Source: Prorocentrum cordatum (taxonomy: Eukaryota; Sar; Dinophyceae; Prorocentrales; Prorocentraceae). Taken from it: a DNA stretch of 64,000 nucleotides. The notes under the pieces were generated by a model, which saw only the letters and a list, made by a program, of their open reading frames with translations, ran no database searches and was not told the DNA's origin. The DNA lies in contig CAUYUJ010003417.1 of assembly GCA_963575745.1 (NCBI GenBank), positions 1 to 64,000 of the forward strand, read 5' to 3'. Positions 20,077 to 29,417 of the stretch are shown here, piece by piece. The position numbers and the translations under genes were made by a program. The first letter of the stretch is position 1; the number at the start of each line of letters is the position of its first letter.

Positions 20077-21459
20077 CCGCGCGGAACTGCAGCACATGTC
20101 AGAGTGGGCATCGACACAAATCGCACGTGGCCTGTGCCCATCAGCCGTGGCCGAGCACCAGTACGACAGCCTCCTCATGAAGATCAACAACCTGTCACAG
20201 ATCAGTACTGACGAGGCGACAGCCTAGGTGAAAACAATCAGGGAGCACTCGCTGAACACTTGGACTCAAGAGAACATCGCACGCTTGTGCCAGAGCGTCG
20301 GGACCAAGACAGGCATGTTGTCAATGCCAGGCAGATCCAAGCAATGGCAAGATATTAGCATTGCGTCGAGGGTCTTCACGGCGAGCGAGATCAAATCGCT
20401 GAAGAGCGGCGACCTGAGTGAGAAGGCGTGCATACGCCTGGTCGCCGCTCGGTGCAAGCTGATCGGCGCCCACACGCTCTCCGAGAGCTCCAAGGGCAAG
20501 ATGGCCGCGCTCGTGGCGTGGGGCAGCGGGGGCATGGGGGCGATTGGCTCAGGCTCCTCGGAGAGGTGAAGGGTGCCACCTCCAAGGCCATCACGTGCAA
20601 GGGTTGGTCCACGCTTGGGTACGCCACGGTGTGGAACTTCGACCGCATCGAGGACATGTCGGCTGAGCCGTGGTGGAAATCAGCTTACAAGGACGATGGG
20701 CCCGCCTTGGAGGAGATCCAGACGGACGCGCCAGACTACGCGAGGAAGTCGAGCAGGCGTTGCGCGGCGAAGACCTCGCCTGCAGCTGCAGCGCCCCCAA
20801 TGACAGCCCCAGACCCTACGGCTGGCGGGCAGTTGCAAGTCATGCAGGCCCTGTTCGGTGCACCGCTGTGCGCGGCGCTCTTCGCCAACTCGGCGGCCGC
20901 GGCTCTCAGGCCGCCCGAGCCGCCTGCGCAGCCGCGCGTGGAGCTGGAGCCCCCGAAGCCAAAGCTCCCGCCGCGCGAGGAGCCGCAGCAGGAGCCGAAG
21001 CTTCCGCCGCGCGAGGAGCCGCGCGATGAGCCGCGCGATGATGAGCCCGAGCCAGACCTGACCGACGAGGAGGAGAAGCTCAGGGCGCTCCTCGCCAAGA
21101 AGGCCAAGACCGCCAAGGCGAGGAAGCGCCCCTCCGCGGCTGGCGAAGGCGTCGGTGACGCCGAGGGCGGGGCAGGCGTCGAAGACGCCGAGGGGGCTGT
21201 GCCAATGAAGAAGGCGCGGCCCCCTGCCATGCGGCGACCCGCGGCTGCCGTGCCAAAGCCCGCCGTGCTGCCCAAGCCGCCGACGTGCGAGTGCAACGCG
21301 CCGTACAGGTGCGGCTACGTGATCTACAAGCCTTCACAGAAGGTGTTCAGGGCCGTTGTGGGGAGGGCAGATCGCCGCGTCCGCTTCGACCGCAATGCGA
21401 CGATGAATCGCATTGAGGCTTGGAGCGCGGCGCTGGCGTGGATCGACGCCAAGTGTTAG
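20057..21459 (+). CDS. Element ORF 5, about 460 residues, with in-frame UAG and a frameshift
   Basis: The frame opens MTTVPNLRAELQHMSEWAST, meets TAG at 20225 and continues in frame (TIREHSLNTWTQENIARLCQ) to about 20,530. There a G-rich stretch shifts the frame, and sequence resumes as DWLRLLGEVKGATSKAITCK and FDRIEDMSAEPWWKSAY. The C-terminal half has Pro/Glu-rich repeats (PPREEPQQEPKLPPREEP), a basic segment (KKAKTAKARKRPSA, PMKKARPPAMRRPA) and a final Cys-containing domain (CECNAPYRCGYVIYKPSQKV). It looks like a nuclear protein. No family is recognised. The breaks make this copy a pseudogene or a base-error case. Confidence 0.5.
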
Positions 21460-21840
21460 GTGCAGCAGGGCTGGGAGCTCGCATCGCAGCTGCAGCGCGG
21501 CGGTGGGCGGCGCCACATCGACGAACTCTCTCTTGCTTGTATGACGTTGCACCATGATGTCTAAAACACAAGTCTGTTGCGATCTTTTCATCGCAAGTCG
21601 CATGCATCAATATGCAACACTCCTTTCTCTTGCGAGCTACCGTCGCACTTCGTATGCATCACTATGCACCTACATGTCCTTCTGATGCGACGTCGTATCA
21701 TGCCATATGCATCGATATGCAACGTGCACTTCTGTTGTGATCTACCGCCTCGCTGCATTCAGATGCATCATGCAGCGTGCCCCTACCATAACGCGACGCA
21801 TGCATCCTATGATGCGCATTGGCATCGTTATCGAGTCTGT
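21460..21840. other. Spacer before the transposase gene
   Basis: Contains several ATGCATCxxTATGCAxC words (CATGCATCAATATGCAACA, TATGCATCGATATGCAACG and similar) at about 21,600-21,800, spaced roughly 50-70 bp. No gene is seen. Confidence 0.5.
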
Positions 21841-21853
21841 AGCCATTTGGGCT
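21841..21853 (+). promoter_or_regulatory. Spliced-leader-like motif before the transposase
   Basis: AGCCATTTGGGCT. With its flanks (21836-21857) it matches 18 of 22 positions of the dinoflagellate spliced leader as I recall it, and it ends 2 nt before the transposase ATG at 21860. Confidence 0.6.
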
Positions 21854-21859
21854 GAAACC

Positions 21860-23949
21860 ATGGCCGCGTCCGCCGCCAGGAAACGCAAGGCGGATGAGGC
21901 GCTGGTGGAGCTCCACAGGGGCTCATACCTGTCACAGCGTGCTCTGTCGGGTGTCCTAAAATATGTGCGAGACCATGGGTTGCCCGACAATATTTCACGG
22001 AGCTCACAATACAGGGCAAACGAAAACATCATTGCCAAAGAGTCGAACGCATATGGGAACGTCTTGCGTTGCATAGACACGCCTTTAGTCAGTGGTAGAA
22101 CTTTCGAGAACTGGGTGTGCTGTCCTGGGCCATGTTTGCATTCCTGCTGCAAGGCTAGCGCTCCAGTCAGGGAGATGTTTCGCCGCTCACTTCAGGAGCA
22201 CCCATGCAGCTTGGCGTCGCCGTGGCACATCATTTTATATTTCGATGGCATTTCACCGCGAGACCCCCTGGCGAAGGGGAAAGATTATCGGGGGGTTGAT
22301 GCTGTTTACTGGTCGTTCGCTGAGTACGACGAGTCCTTGGGTAACGAAGATGCGTGGTTCACGCTTAGCACTGCGCGGTGCGCAAAAATAGAAAGCATCC
22401 CAGGTGGCATCGGGCAGTGCATCAAGATGACCCTCAAAGAAGTTGTTTTTAATGCTGCTGGTGGTTTCAATATTGAGACGAGCGGTGTTACATTAGACGT
22501 GTCAGAGAACGGCGACGCAACGTCGCACGCGACGATCGTCGCGAAGCTGTCGTGCGCCATAGGGGACGAAGAGGCATTGCGGGAACTACACATGAACAAA
22601 GGGCACGCTGGTTCCAAACCCTGTGCGTTATGTCGCAACGTCTTGAATAGAAAGTTTGATTATTTGACATATGATGTATCTGGTTTCTTTGTGACAGACG
22701 CGTGCTTGGATGCGTCAAAGATACGCAGAAACGACGACGCGACAATCATCGCGATCCTGGAACGACTTCGACCCGATTGGGATAAATATCAGCGGGGTGG
22801 GGAGTTTTCAGAGGGGCAGTACACGACCATCACACAGCACAAAGGATGGAACTTCCACCCCGAACACATAGCGCTGGACCCAGGTTTGCGATATCTCCCT
22901 GCGTCATTCATTTGCTTTGACTGGATGCATATTTATTTTGTGTCTGGTATATTCGACAGAGAAGTAAAAGCACTTTTAGGGCATGCGCAGTTCAAGTGTT
23001 TGTGTGATGCAATGGAGTTGCATGAGTATTTCACGAAGTGGACGTGGCCGAGTAAACACCACTCAGCCGCAACTGTATGGGAGACTGGTGAGCTCCAAGC
23101 AAGTGCCTCAGAAGAGATCTCTGCGTTGCCTGTTTTGTGCAGGTATATTCGGCAAGTAATTGCCATGCATCATTCATCGGATCAAGTGGCCCCCCAGATC
23201 GCAAGTATGCTGGCATTGCAAGATGCCGTTGACATAATCATCACGGCGGCGCGGCGGCTTCCAGTCACGACCGCGCAGATAGAGTCAGCGATAGTGAAAC
23301 ATCTTCGGTGCCATCAGGACGCATATGGTGAAAGCTATTGGGTGTATAAGCACCATATGGCAACACATTTGCCAGAAATGTTTGAAAAAAAAAACATGGG
23401 TCGCTCAGTTGCTTTGTCCAGGAACGCAAGCACAAAAACGTAAAACGTTTCGCCAAAGACCACATGTGCAAGAAGGGGCCAGAGAAGGCTCTCATGGTCC
23501 AACTCACTGCGCAGCACGCGCACGATTTAAAGACCATGCGTGTTTCACCTGGCTTAGTCGACCCAACGAAAGCAACACAGAAGCTGCTGAATGCGTTGAA
23601 ACGCATGTGCCCTGGGACGCAGACAGCCGTCTCCAGCATCGAAGCCATGACAGATTTCGGCCGCATCAAGCGCGGTGATATCGTACTTCTGGGGTCGGGC
23701 GGGATGCATGCAGCAATGCAAGTGTGGTTTCACGTGAAATGCGACGATGGCGAGTCGCAGGTGCTTGTCCAGCAGCTTGCAACTAAGCATGTGAACGCCG
23801 CTGAAGGTTTTTCCAGACACATCTTTTTAGATGATACAGACCCTGTTCTGATGCCTCTGACCTCGCTGAAAGCTCCTGTGATTTACAGGAAAATAGAGAA
23901 CGACATCACGTGCATTTGGCCAGTAGAATACAAATCGCGATGTTGCTAA
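21860..23949 (+). CDS. Putative DDE transposase (tnp2/CMC-like), one frameshift
   Basis: ATG in ACCATGGCC. The first frame runs to a TAA at 23443. Just before it, a run of ten A's at about 23,385 shifts the frame, and the protein resumes as SCFVQERKHKNVKRFAKDH to the stop at 23949, about 690 residues in all. The candidate catalytic triad is Asp in ILYFDGISPRDPL (residue about 127), Asp in FICFDWMHIYF (about 353) and Glu in QERKHKN (about 523). Spacing and context (DGxxP, DxMH, ERxHK) resemble tnp2/CMC transposases. A Cys/His motif, GHAGSKPCALCRN, lies between the first two, and a C-terminal beta-rich segment (VWFHVKCDDGESQVLVQQL) also fits plant CACTA proteins. It would excise and insert the element. 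Family assignment is by motif reading only. Confidence 0.6.
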
Positions 23950-24178
23950 CATGATGCGCTGCGGACCGTCGCGTTTGCCCCAGGACGATAAAAAATCTGA
24001 AGGCCCCTGAGCAGATCCAAATCGACGAAGCGCCCAATCATGATGCCCCAATTTCCAACTACATGAGATGCAAAAACATAACATAAACATTAAAAAACAG
24101 CTTCAAACTGGCCAAACCTAACTAGTTATAACTCCGTTAATAACAATTAGAAGTTCCGCTAACGGATACTAACTACGC
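23950..24178. other. Right subterminal region of the element
   Basis: AT-rich end with CTAATTGTTA (inverted) and AGTTATAAC words also present at the left end. No gene is seen. Confidence 0.5.
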
Positions 24179-24192
24179 AGGGCCTTCAGGTA
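24179..24192 (-). repeat. Right terminal inverted repeat
   Basis: AGGGCCTTCAGGTA, the exact reverse complement of 7851-7864. Confidence 0.8.
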
Positions 24193-24489
24193 ATTATATG
24201 TTCGGGTCGAATGTGCGCCTCCAGGGACGACATCTAGTACTGGTATGTGCTTGTGCCTCCCATGGTGGATCCTGGCTATCCTCACCCAGTGTTATCTTCG
24301 TCTTGGCTTCGTCTTGGGAAGGGGCGCCGAGATAACGCCACTGCGGGCCCTCCCTTGTCGCAAACTGCCGGGCCCCCTGTCGCAAAATCCTGTGGCCAGA
24401 GCGCACCCCGGGAGAGGTTCGGAGAACAGCGGTGTCAGCACACGCGAGGACCAAGAAGTCATGAGAATGCTACCAGCAGACCCCCTCGA

Positions 24490-24620
24490 GTCGTGAAAAA
24501 ATCACCCGGGCCCAGGGACCGTCGAAGAACGACTCGGGATGAAAAGCCGGTCCAGAGGGATGGGTCGAGACCTTTGGGGGGTCGACGTTAGAAACAAGTC
24601 ATGCCGTCGGGGGCTCCGTG
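24490..24620. repeat. GTCAGGAAAAAGTC-family repeat, copy 2
   Basis: Related to 5,715-5,890, sharing GTCGAGACCTTTGGGG-like and GTCGACGT blocks in the same order. Confidence 0.65.
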
Positions 24621-24774
24621 CAGCTGGCGCGAGGGTTCAGAACAATCCTAGTCTTGGAGGGGTACCCTCATGGTCTTCGCCGTTGGGCTCTCCACCTGGC
24701 AGTGCCCTCCGCCTGGGATGTCTCCACGGGGCCGTGGGCCACCTCGGCGAAGGGGCCCGCGTTCTTGACCCTCG

Positions 24775-24870
24775 CGAGGAGGAGGAGGAGGAGGAGGAGG
24801 AGGAGGAGGAGGAGGAGGAGGAAGAGAAGAAGGAGGAGGAGGAGGAGGAGGAGGAGGAAGAGGAGGAGGC
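24775..24870. repeat. GGA trinucleotide tract
   Basis: (GGA)n with few interruptions. Confidence 0.9.
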
Positions 24871-25460
24871 GAAGGGGCTCCGGCCGCCGCGCCACGCTCC
24901 GAGGCTTCCCGGGGGTTCCCTGCCGCCCCGCGCCGCCAGGGGTTCGAACGGCCCATATGACGGGTGGCCCACGGCCGCCGGGCACTCCCGGGAAGCCCCG
25001 GGGCGCAGCCCGGAGCCGGCCGCCTCCGTGGCGCCGCCCTCGCCCCTGCCGAGGTCTTCCAGTCTGCGAGCCCGGAGCTCCTGGCCGAGCACCTGGGGAA
25101 GCTGGGCGTCGCGGAAAACCGGGGGGCGGCGAGGGGGTGGGGGGGGGGCAGCGAGGGCTGGAAAAACAGGGGCCCCTGAAGGGGCCCTTTCCGGGTCCCC
25201 CCCAGAGGGGGCCGGCAGGGCCCGAAGAGGGCACCTCTCTTCTCCCCGCCCCACACATTCCCTGAGATCCGACGCATAGCAAAAGAGCTGCAGCATCGCA
25301 AAAAATGAAGGCTGGACCCTGGACCCCATCTTTCGGCATCATTTCGCGAGCCGGACCGATCTGTGAGGGCCCCAGGGCCCGAAATCGAGCGAAAGCGCCC
25401 GGCTCGAGAAAAATGGAGTCGCGAGGATCGCCCTCATTTTCATTAGACCTCGCGCCCGAG

Positions 25461-25665
25461 GAAGACGCTGGAGCTCCTCGACGCGGACGCGATCGTGTCC
25501 TACGACCTCGCGCGGATGCTGCGGCCCCTGGTGGGCAAGCGGGGCGCGGCCCCCGCGGGCTCCGCGGTGGCCCGCGGCCTCGCCCGGCGGCTCTCCTCCG
25601 AGGTCCGGGTCACGAAGGGCTCGGGGCAGGTGCAGGGGCTGGCCGGCCGCCTGGGGTTCGATCTG
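25461..25665 (+). CDS. POLD1: POLD1-like exon 5 (exonuclease motif II)
   Basis: Encodes KTLELLDADAIVSYDLARML, LARRLSSEVRVTKGS and QVQGLAGRLGFDL, aligned to human [34 protein letters not shown] and VVSMVGRVQMDM. The catalytic Asp of Exo II (NFD) falls on Leu in ARML (25516-25521). The exon starts with the G that completes the Gly codon of exon 4 and ends in phase 0 before a GA donor. Confidence 0.75.
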
Positions 25666-25924
25666 GAGACCGCGGGGGAGGAATCGATGACGCTTTCGCG
25701 GGAGCGAGCTCCTCCCTCCTCCCCCCTCTCCTCCTCCTTTTTTCTCCTCCTCATCATCCTCCTCCTCCCCCCCCTCCTCCTCCTTTTTTCTCCTCCTCAT
25801 CATCCTCCTCCTCCTCCCCCTCCTCCTCCCTGCGCGCGGGGGGGGCGCCCCTGCGCCGGCCGCCCGGCGGCGGCCCGCGCCGCGGGCGGGGCGCCCCCGT
25901 TATTATACGGCCGGAGAGAGGGCG

Positions 25925-26130
25925 CGCGCCCGCGCCGCGGCGGCGCGTGACGTACGCTTTCGCGGGAGTGAGCTCTGGTGCGGGCCCAACGGGGTCCCCC
26001 GACCGCCGAGCGCGATGCGGTAGCAGCGTCTGGCGCGCTCGTGGTTGGTCCCCCCCCCCACGGCCCCCCAGAAGCCGCGCACCAAAGGTCACTCTTACCC
26101 AGGGTCACCCTGGCGTGTAGTCGAAGGAAG
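25925..26130. repeat. GTGACC/ACCAAAGGTCACTC-family repeat, copy 2
   Basis: Foldback related to 5,960-6,130 and 49,215-49,395. Confidence 0.65.
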
Positions 26131-26289
26131 CCACGTGAGGCGTTCCAAGAAGGGCCTCGCCTTCGTCATCTCTTCCGCGGCGGAAGATCGGCGGAAGGCG
26201 GCGGAAGATCGGCGGAAGGCGGCGGCGGCGGTTGACAAGATTTTTGGGTTCAGGGTTTCCGGAATCTGCCACGTGAGCGACGTCATAAA

Positions 26290-26470
26290 ACGGGGGCGTC
26301 TTCGCCGACGTCGGCGCGTAATTTGCCCGCGTGAGCTCGCGCGTGAGCGCCCTCGCTTCAAGCGTAGCGTGCAGCGTCGGCGGCCCGCGTAGCCGCCGCT
26401 CTTGGTTGCGACGTCGTCTTGCGTAAGACCCGTTTTTGATCGTCGCCCACGTGCAGTCATGCACGATAGT
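26290..26470. repeat. GCGTAAGACCCGTTTTT-family repeat, copy 1
   Basis: Shares GCGTGAGCGCCCTCG, TCGGCGGCCCGCGTA and GCGTAAGACCCGTTTTT in order with 30,595-30,730. Shorter relatives lie at 50,990-51,085 and 63,870-63,960 (inverted arrangement in part). Confidence 0.6.
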
Positions 26471-26754
26471 AAGTGTGAGCGACTTTCCAATGTTTCCCCT
26501 GCATCCTTTCCCTTCGGCCCCCCCTTGTCCACGCTCGTTGGCCACTCTCGTTGGCAGCGCCCCGCTCGAAGAGTGTCGGCATGTCCTTCCACGGCCCTTG
26601 CATCCTTATCGTGCATCCTTACTATCAGTTTTGATTGTAAGCATCCAGTCAAGACGCAGAAGTAGATAGAGAGTCTCAAGTTGCCGGGCCGTTCCATCCA
26701 CTCAGGTCGGGGAGCCTATTCGTTGCCAAGGCTCGCAGTAACCAGGAAAAGCCC

Positions 26755-26990
26755 CTTCGTTCCATTGATCTTAGCACGATGTCTATACACGTTCGAAGGC
26801 CTCTGCGCAGATTTTGTTGGATCTGCGCTGGATGCCCCTGGCGGCGCTTCTGGCGCCGCCCCTGGCGCGCTCCGCGTGCAGGGAGGGGGACCCAGCGCAG
26901 TTCCAAGATGTCCGCGCGACCCTCCGAACGCTCACGGTCGGGAGCTGCTGCTTAGCTCGTCGCGCCGCCGCTCCTGGCCCACCACGCTTC
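26755..26990. repeat. Foldback introner-like element, copy 3
   Basis: GGCGGCGCTTCTGGCGCCGCC core with a CTGCGCAGATTTTGTTGGATC arm and an imperfect inverted CCAAGATGTCCGCGCG arm. Confidence 0.65.
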
Positions 26991-27140
26991 GGCGCGACAC
27001 GCGAGCCACCTCCCCACCTCCGAGCAGCAACGTCCCGAGCTCTTCCCAGCCTCCCGCCCCGCGGAGCGGAGCGACGCGCCGTCAGCTCGCGGAGCCCAGC
27101 GTGTCGCCGCGGCCGCCGCCGCGACACGCTGAGCAAGCGC
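26930..27140. repeat. GCGACACGC-family repeat, copy 2
   Basis: Contains GCGCGACACGCGAGCC and GGAGCGGAGCGACGCGCCG, ending CGACACGCTGAGCAAGCGC. Confidence 0.6.
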
Positions 27141-27189
27141 TCCTGACCGTATGCTCGTGCCGTGATCTCGTCCGTACTGAGATCACCGC

Positions 27190-27425
27190 TCTGGTGTTGA
27201 GGGTATAAAGGGGGTTTGAAGTGGATATGAAGGTGGGTGATAGCTGGCCTAACCTAGGCTATAAGTGGGCTGCAGGTGCCCTAAGTACAAAGTCTGGGTT
27301 GGTTTGATAACTCCGCGAAGTGGGCTTCGCCAACATCGCCCAGATCCGCACCACCCCTAATTATTTTGGGCAGCTGCACCCCATTGTCAGGCTAGGTTTG
27401 GCTAGATACAACCCACCCTAGCAGC
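27190..27425. repeat. AACTCCGCGAAGTGGGCTTCG repeat, copy 1
   Basis: Shares GGTGATAGCTGGCC/CCTAGGC and CGAAGTGGGCTTCGCC blocks with 28,850-29,020. The AT-richer flanks resemble the ends of the giant element in style but share no perfect terminus. Confidence 0.4.
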
Positions 27426-27464
27426 CGATATTGACCTTCGCTGTCCTCTCAGCATGCCCCGCGG

Positions 27465-27660
27465 CGAACCAACCAGGAGAGGCAGGAAAAAGCCACATTG
27501 TGCCTTGTGTTTTGCTTTCTGTGACTTCGGTGAGCCCCACTGGCGGCGCCTCCGGCGCCGCCCCTGGCGCGCTCCGCGGCGCGCCAGGGAGGGGGGGCCC
27601 AGCCCCGATCTAAGAGGTCCCCGCGGACCTTCCAGAGTGTACGATTGTGCCGTTTTGCCC
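27465..27660. repeat. Foldback introner-like element, copy 4
   Basis: GGCGGCGCCTCCGGCGCCGCC core and GGCGCGCCAGGGAGG flank, as in the intron at 34,586-35,437. Confidence 0.65.
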
Positions 27661-27774
27661 CCCCCCCCCCCCCCTCCCCCAGAACCACCTCGGGCATCCT
27701 CCCCCTGCTTCGGGGCCAGGTTGGGCCAGACACCAGCTTCCGCTGCTGAACCCCCTGGCCCCTCGGCAAGGCCA

Positions 27775-27845
27775 TCCAACCAGGAGGGGCAGGTGGAGCA
27801 GGAGCACCGCCCGACGCACTGCTCCCCGGGCGCTCTTCCTGGGCC
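27775..27845 (+). pseudogene. Decayed partial copy of POLD1 exon 6
   Basis: CAGGAGGGGCAGGTGGAGCA and onward matches the acceptor and first 60 bases of exon 6 (28142-28205) at most positions. In frame it reads EGQVEQEHRPTHCSPGAL against EKQVEKEHRLTDYSLGAL. After about 65 bp the similarity stops. Confidence 0.75.
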
Positions 27846-27974
27846 CAGGAGCCGTGTGTGCGCGATCCGGGCCCTACCAGGAGCGCGTGGCGTATGCACC
27901 GCTGCTGTGTTCAGGATGGGCCCGGCCAGGGGGCTGTGGACCATATCTGTAGATTTTGCCGCCCTGGATCGGCG

Positions 27975-28140
27975 GCGAGCCCCGGGGCGAAGTGAGAAGG
28001 GGCGGGCCTTCTCAGAAGGCTCGGAAGTCCTCTGGCCTCTTCTCGGAAGGCCCGAGGGCGTCTGAGAAGCCCCGCCGCCCTCCGAGCAGGCCTTCTCTTC
28101 TGCCCGCTCCTCCCCCCCTCGCTCGCCGCCGGCCATCTCC
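27975..28140. repeat. CTTCTCAGAAGG-family repeat, copy 2
   Basis: GGCCTTCTCAGAAGGCTCGG with several inverted partners, directly before exon 6. Confidence 0.7.
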
Positions 28141-28144
28141 CCAG

Positions 28145-28309
28145 GAGAAGCAGGTGGAGAAGGAGCACCGCCTGACGGACTACTCCCTGGGCGCCCTGTC
28201 CGAGCACTTCTGCGGGGCGCCCTTGCCCGAGCTGCGCGAGGCCGTGCTCGCGCGCCTCGCCGCGGCGCGGCCCGGGGCCCTCGCGCAGCACGCCCTGCGC
28301 CAGGCCGAG
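28145..28309 (+). CDS. POLD1: POLD1-like exon 6 (exonuclease motif III)
   Basis: Encodes EKQVEKEHRLTDYSLGALSE, HFCGAPL and ALAQHALRQAE, aligned to human [21 protein letters not shown] and LAVYCLKDAYL. Exo III needs Tyr-x3-Asp; here the positions are His (28289) and Gln (28301). It ends at GCCGAG before a GC donor, and the intron is flanked by GAGGCC repeats. Confidence 0.85.
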
Positions 28310-28456
28310 GCCTGTGGGCGGCGCGCGCGGCGGGGCGGGGCGCACAGCGGGGGGGATGCCGCGTCGGCGTCGTCGTCTCCGTCGCCGTCGTCGCCGTCGT
28401 CGTCGCCGTCGCCGTCGCCGTGGCCGTCGTCGTAGTCGTCGTCGTCGTCGTCGCCT

Positions 28457-28488
<32 letters not shown>

Positions 28489-29339
28489 TTCGTCGTCATC
28501 GTCGTCGTCGCCGTCGTCGTCGTCGGCTTTCGGAAGGCTCGAAGCCCGGGGTTGTTTCCATCACCTGCGCCTCGTCGAGGGCGTTCCGGGAGCACCCGGA
28601 TCCTCCCGAACGGCCGCGGGAGAGCCGAGCTATGACCCGAAAGCCACGCGGCGGCGGGGTCGTGCTGAGATGACCGCGGGACGTGCTATCGGGAGAAGAT
28701 ATCTGTACATATCCGCTGCCCCCTGTCTGGGCCCTCCCTGAGCCCAGGCTGGCCAAGCCAGGAGGGCGTGGCGTATGGACCGCTGCTGGCTTCAGGATGT
28801 GCCTGGCCAGGGAGCGGTGGAGATCTACATATTTCGTCGCCCTATGCTAAGGGGATAGGGGCGTTAGAACTCTGGCTGCTAGGGTGAGTTAAATCTGGCC
28901 AGGCCTAGCGCATCAATGGGTTACAGATGCCCTCAGTGGTTTAGGGGAGTTAACCATCCGTGCGAAGTGGGCTCCGCCATTGCGGCGGAGTTTAAACACC
29001 CGTTCCTGAACCACTTAGGGCAGGAAGGGAGCGCACTTTTCAGAAGGGCTCGGATGCTGCCGAGAAGCTCCCCGCCCCTCTCAGAAAGCTGGAGGGCTGC
29101 TGAGAAGCGCATGGCCTGTTTGCAGTCAAGACGCTGAACTATGAACCGCTTTGGGCCCACGAGGGGCTCTTGCTTTCAAGGGCCGTTCCGCAGGTCCAGG
29201 TCGTGGGCCGAGGCTTGCAGTGGGCAAGGAAGGCCCCCTTGCTCCTCACAAGTACGTGCCGCTCTCCATTACAGCACGATGGCTGCAAGAGGCCACCCGC
29301 CCCCCGCGCCCCACCTAGCTCTGTGCGCGCCGCCACGAG
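28310..29339 (+). other. POLD1 intron 6 (GC-AG)
   Basis: Holds a (CGT)n tract (28,370-28,530), a CCCGAACGGCCGCGGGAG-family copy (28,550-28,680), the CGAAGTGGGCTCCGCC repeat (28,850-29,020) and a short TTCTCAGAAGG-family copy (29,025-29,105). Confidence 0.6.
28370..28530. repeat. (CGT)n tract
   Basis: CGTCGTCGT with occasional CGC and CTT variants. Confidence 0.9.
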
Positions 29340-29417
29340 GCCTCGCTCGGGATCTTCGACCACCTGGCCTACTTGTACAACTTTGTCGAGATGGCCAGGG
29401 TCACCGGCTGCCCCCTG
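29340..29417 (+). CDS. POLD1: POLD1-like exon 7
   Basis: Encodes ASLGIFDHLAYLYNFVEMAR plus VTGCPL, matching human [26 protein letters not shown]. It starts at GCC in phase 0 and ends before a GA donor; GAC is repeated at both ends of the intron. Confidence 0.9.

Larger units (their letters stand above)
7851..24192. mobile_element. Candidate giant DNA transposon (16.3 kb) in POLD1 intron 4
   Basis: The segment is bounded by TACCTGAAGGCCCT at 7851-7864 and its exact reverse complement at 24179-24192. Subterminal regions also share CTAATTGTTA and AGTTATAAC in inverted orientation. Inside are a DDE transposase-like gene at the right end and roughly eight further ORFs not related to POLD1, in a stretch that separates exon 4 from exon 5. 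Excluding the shared TA, the inverted repeat is CCTGAAGGCCCT flanked by TA on each side, so a TA target duplication is possible. No longer duplication is visible. Coding genes have scattered frameshifts and two in-frame UAGs, so this copy may be decaying or may carry assembly errors. Family assignment is uncertain: the transposase suggests CMC/tnp2, but the ends are not CACTA-type on both sides. Confidence 0.7.
24193..25460 (+). other. Right part of POLD1 intron 4
   Basis: Holds the second GTCAGGAAAAAGTC-family copy (24,490-24,620) and a GGA tract (24,775-24,870). A stretch at about 25,050-25,130 reads VFQSASPELLAEHLGKLGVAE and looks exon-like but has no place in POLD1; left unassigned. The intron ends at GCCCGAG. 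Confidence 0.5.
25666..28144 (+). other. POLD1 intron 5 (GA-AG)
   Basis: Contains CT-rich DNA (25,705-25,835), a GTGACC-family copy (25,925-26,130), a GCGTAAGACCCGTTTTT-family copy (26,290-26,470), introner-like copies (26,755-26,990 and 27,465-27,660), a GCGACACGC-family copy (26,930-27,140), a decayed copy of exon 6 (27,775-27,845) and a TTCTCAGAAGG-family copy (27,975-28,140). Confidence 0.6.

Noticed and set aside
25050-25130. Extra POLD1 exon reading SASPELLAEHLGKLGVAE
   Set aside because: Exons 4 and 5 already join with the exact family length; this segment has no counterpart.
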